A DNA stretch of 64,000 nucleotides, taken from contig NC_018748.1 in assembly GCF_000263195.1 (NCBI RefSeq), forward strand, positions 1,612,001-1,676,000, written 5' to 3'. The DNA is from Emticicia oligotrophica DSM 17448 (GTDB lineage: Bacteria; Bacteroidota; Bacteroidia; Cytophagales; Spirosomataceae). The notes below the pieces were generated by a model. It had not been told where the DNA came from. It ran no database searches and saw only the letters and a list, made by a program, of their open reading frames with translations. Shown here in pieces: positions 63,223-64,000 of the stretch (positions are counted from its first letter, which is position 1; every line of letters begins with the position of its first letter). The position numbers were made by a program, and so were the translations under genes.

Positions 63223-64000
63223 ATGCCTAACCAACTCTACACTACCCTCAACAACGGTATCCAAATGCCTTTATTAGGCCTTGGTGTTTATGATATGTAT
63301 AACCGTGAAGCCGAACAAGCTGTGTTATGGGCTTTAGAAACAGGTTATCGACTTATTGATACTGCTGAAATGTATAAAAACGAAGTTGAAATTGGCAATG
63401 CGATTCGTGAAAGCAGTATCAACAGAGCTGATATTTTCGTAACTACCAAGGTTAATAACGGCGACCAAGGTTTTGACCAAACTTTACGTGCATTTGATAC
63501 TAGCCTCCAAAAACTAAATATTGATTACATTGATTTATATTTGGTACATTGGCCTATCAAGGCTACTCGCAAGGATACTTGGCTAGCACTCGAAAAACTT
63601 CAAAGCGAAGGCCGTGTACGGGCAATCGGAGTGGCGAATTACCTTATTCCTTTTCTATCAGAACTTGAATCGTACGCCACAATTACTCCTGCTGTAAATC
63701 AAGTTGAGTTTAGTCCATATTTGTATTTAAAAGATTTACTGGAAGTCTGTAAACAAAAGAAAATCCAACTGCAAGCCTATACTCCCCTTATAAGAGGTAT
63801 GCGAATGCAAGACCCTAAACTTCTAAGTATTGCGAATAAATATCAAAAAACACCCGCCCAAATTATTCTAAGATGGGCTTTACAACATGGCGTTTCAAGT
63901 ATTCCCAAATCTGCTAATTTGCAGAGAATCAAAGAAAATTTTGATGTTTTCGATTTTGAAATTAGTCATTCAGATATGAATTTGATTGATAATTTTAACG
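63223..64000 (+). CDS. Aldo/keto reductase, 3' end outside the window
   Basis: At least 259 residues of a NADPH-dependent aldo/keto reductase, open to the window end. The catalytic tetrad is visible: Asp in LIDTAEMY (D), Tyr of the same motif, Lys in VTTKVNN and His in YLVHWP. Further conserved stretches are VRAIGVANY, PAVNQVEFSPYL and ILRWALQHGVSSIPKSA (cofactor site). It follows the dioxygenase-like gene in the same direction with its own promoter-like element. Substrate unknown. Confidence 0.92.
   Translation, partial: MPNQLYTTLNNGIQMPLLGLGVYDMYNREAEQAVLWALETGYRLIDTAEMYKNEVEIGNAIRESSINRADIFVTTKVNNGDQGFDQTLRAFDTSLQKLNIDYIDLYLVHWPIKATRKDTWLALEKLQSEGRVRAIGVANYLIPFLSELESYATITPAVNQVEFSPYLYLKDLLEVCKQKKIQLQAYTPLIRGMRMQDPKLLSIANKYQKTPAQIILRWALQHGVSSIPKSANLQRIKENFDVFDFEISHSDMNLIDNFN

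Overview
The window looks like an AT-rich chromosome segment of a Bacteroidota bacterium, probably a Cytophagales/Cytophagia-type genus. That placement is inference from family content, not from a marker gene. The signs are many upstream elements of the form TAnnTTTG (the Bacteroidota -7 promoter element), almost no Shine-Dalgarno sequences, and lineage-typical families (DUF6702, DUF5606, DUF5916, DUF4301, DUF2911, a GldA-like ABC ATPase, a MreBCD cluster, a YpdA-type bacillithiol disulfide reductase). No rRNA, complete tRNA, CRISPR array or prophage was seen. Most of the window is ordinary housekeeping sequence.

Layout. 1-5300: small anti-sigma-like protein, gmk-nadD (overlapping), then leftward genes for an SDR sugar reductase, a cyclophilin, idi and a TlpA-like lipoprotein. 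5395-9041: a short piece of the division/cell-wall cluster (rsmH-ftsL-ftsI) that stops after ftsI. 9084-19590: membrane glycosyltransferase, YpdA, rseP with a DUF6702 gene, a MarR regulator, an S41 protease, a Tat-exported oxidoreductase and a DUF2911 protein. 19591-21037: a gene-poor scar with an AraC fragment and a decayed IS5-like element. 21038-24934: serine hydrolase and mreB-mreC-mreD. 25318-34242: GH3-like enzyme, sppA, engB, DUF5606, Gfo/Idh/MocA protein, gldA-like ATPase, cutC, and a DinB/WYL-regulator pair. 34787-39360: DUF5916 outer-membrane protein, ABC ATPase and TolC-like channel. 39506-49505: guaB, an epimerase, a TPR protein, a Skp-like chaperone, and the leftward leuC-leuD-leuA-like-leuB cluster. 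49522-54106: truncated REP-associated tyrosine transposase (RAYT) carrying its palindromes, an AraC regulator, an unusual alpha-glucan phosphorylase homologue, a 23-bp tandem repeat and proA. 54382-64000: DUF4301, phosphotransferase, ahcY, a second IS copy touching the start codon of a phosphatase gene, AraC regulator, phytanoyl-CoA dioxygenase-like protein, and an aldo/keto reductase cut by the window end.

How the genes work together: several groups serve envelope growth and quality control (FtsL/FtsI, MreBCD, RseP, SppA, CtpA-like protease, Skp-like chaperone, TolC). Others serve core metabolism (Gmk, GuaB, NadD, AhcY, ProA, LeuBCD, Idi). I found no convincing new multi-gene system. The most interesting signals are at the DNA level: (i) four-copy heptamer arrays in intergenic DNA at five places, (ii) several families of solitary palindromes, one embedded in a RAYT gene, (iii) two roughly 97-98% identical IS copies that share inactivating lesions, (iv) a 23-bp x 6 tandem repeat framed by inverted repeats, and (v) a nested palindromic region upstream of the DUF5916 gene. 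At the protein level, the phosphorylase homologue has threonine where the cofactor lysine is expected.
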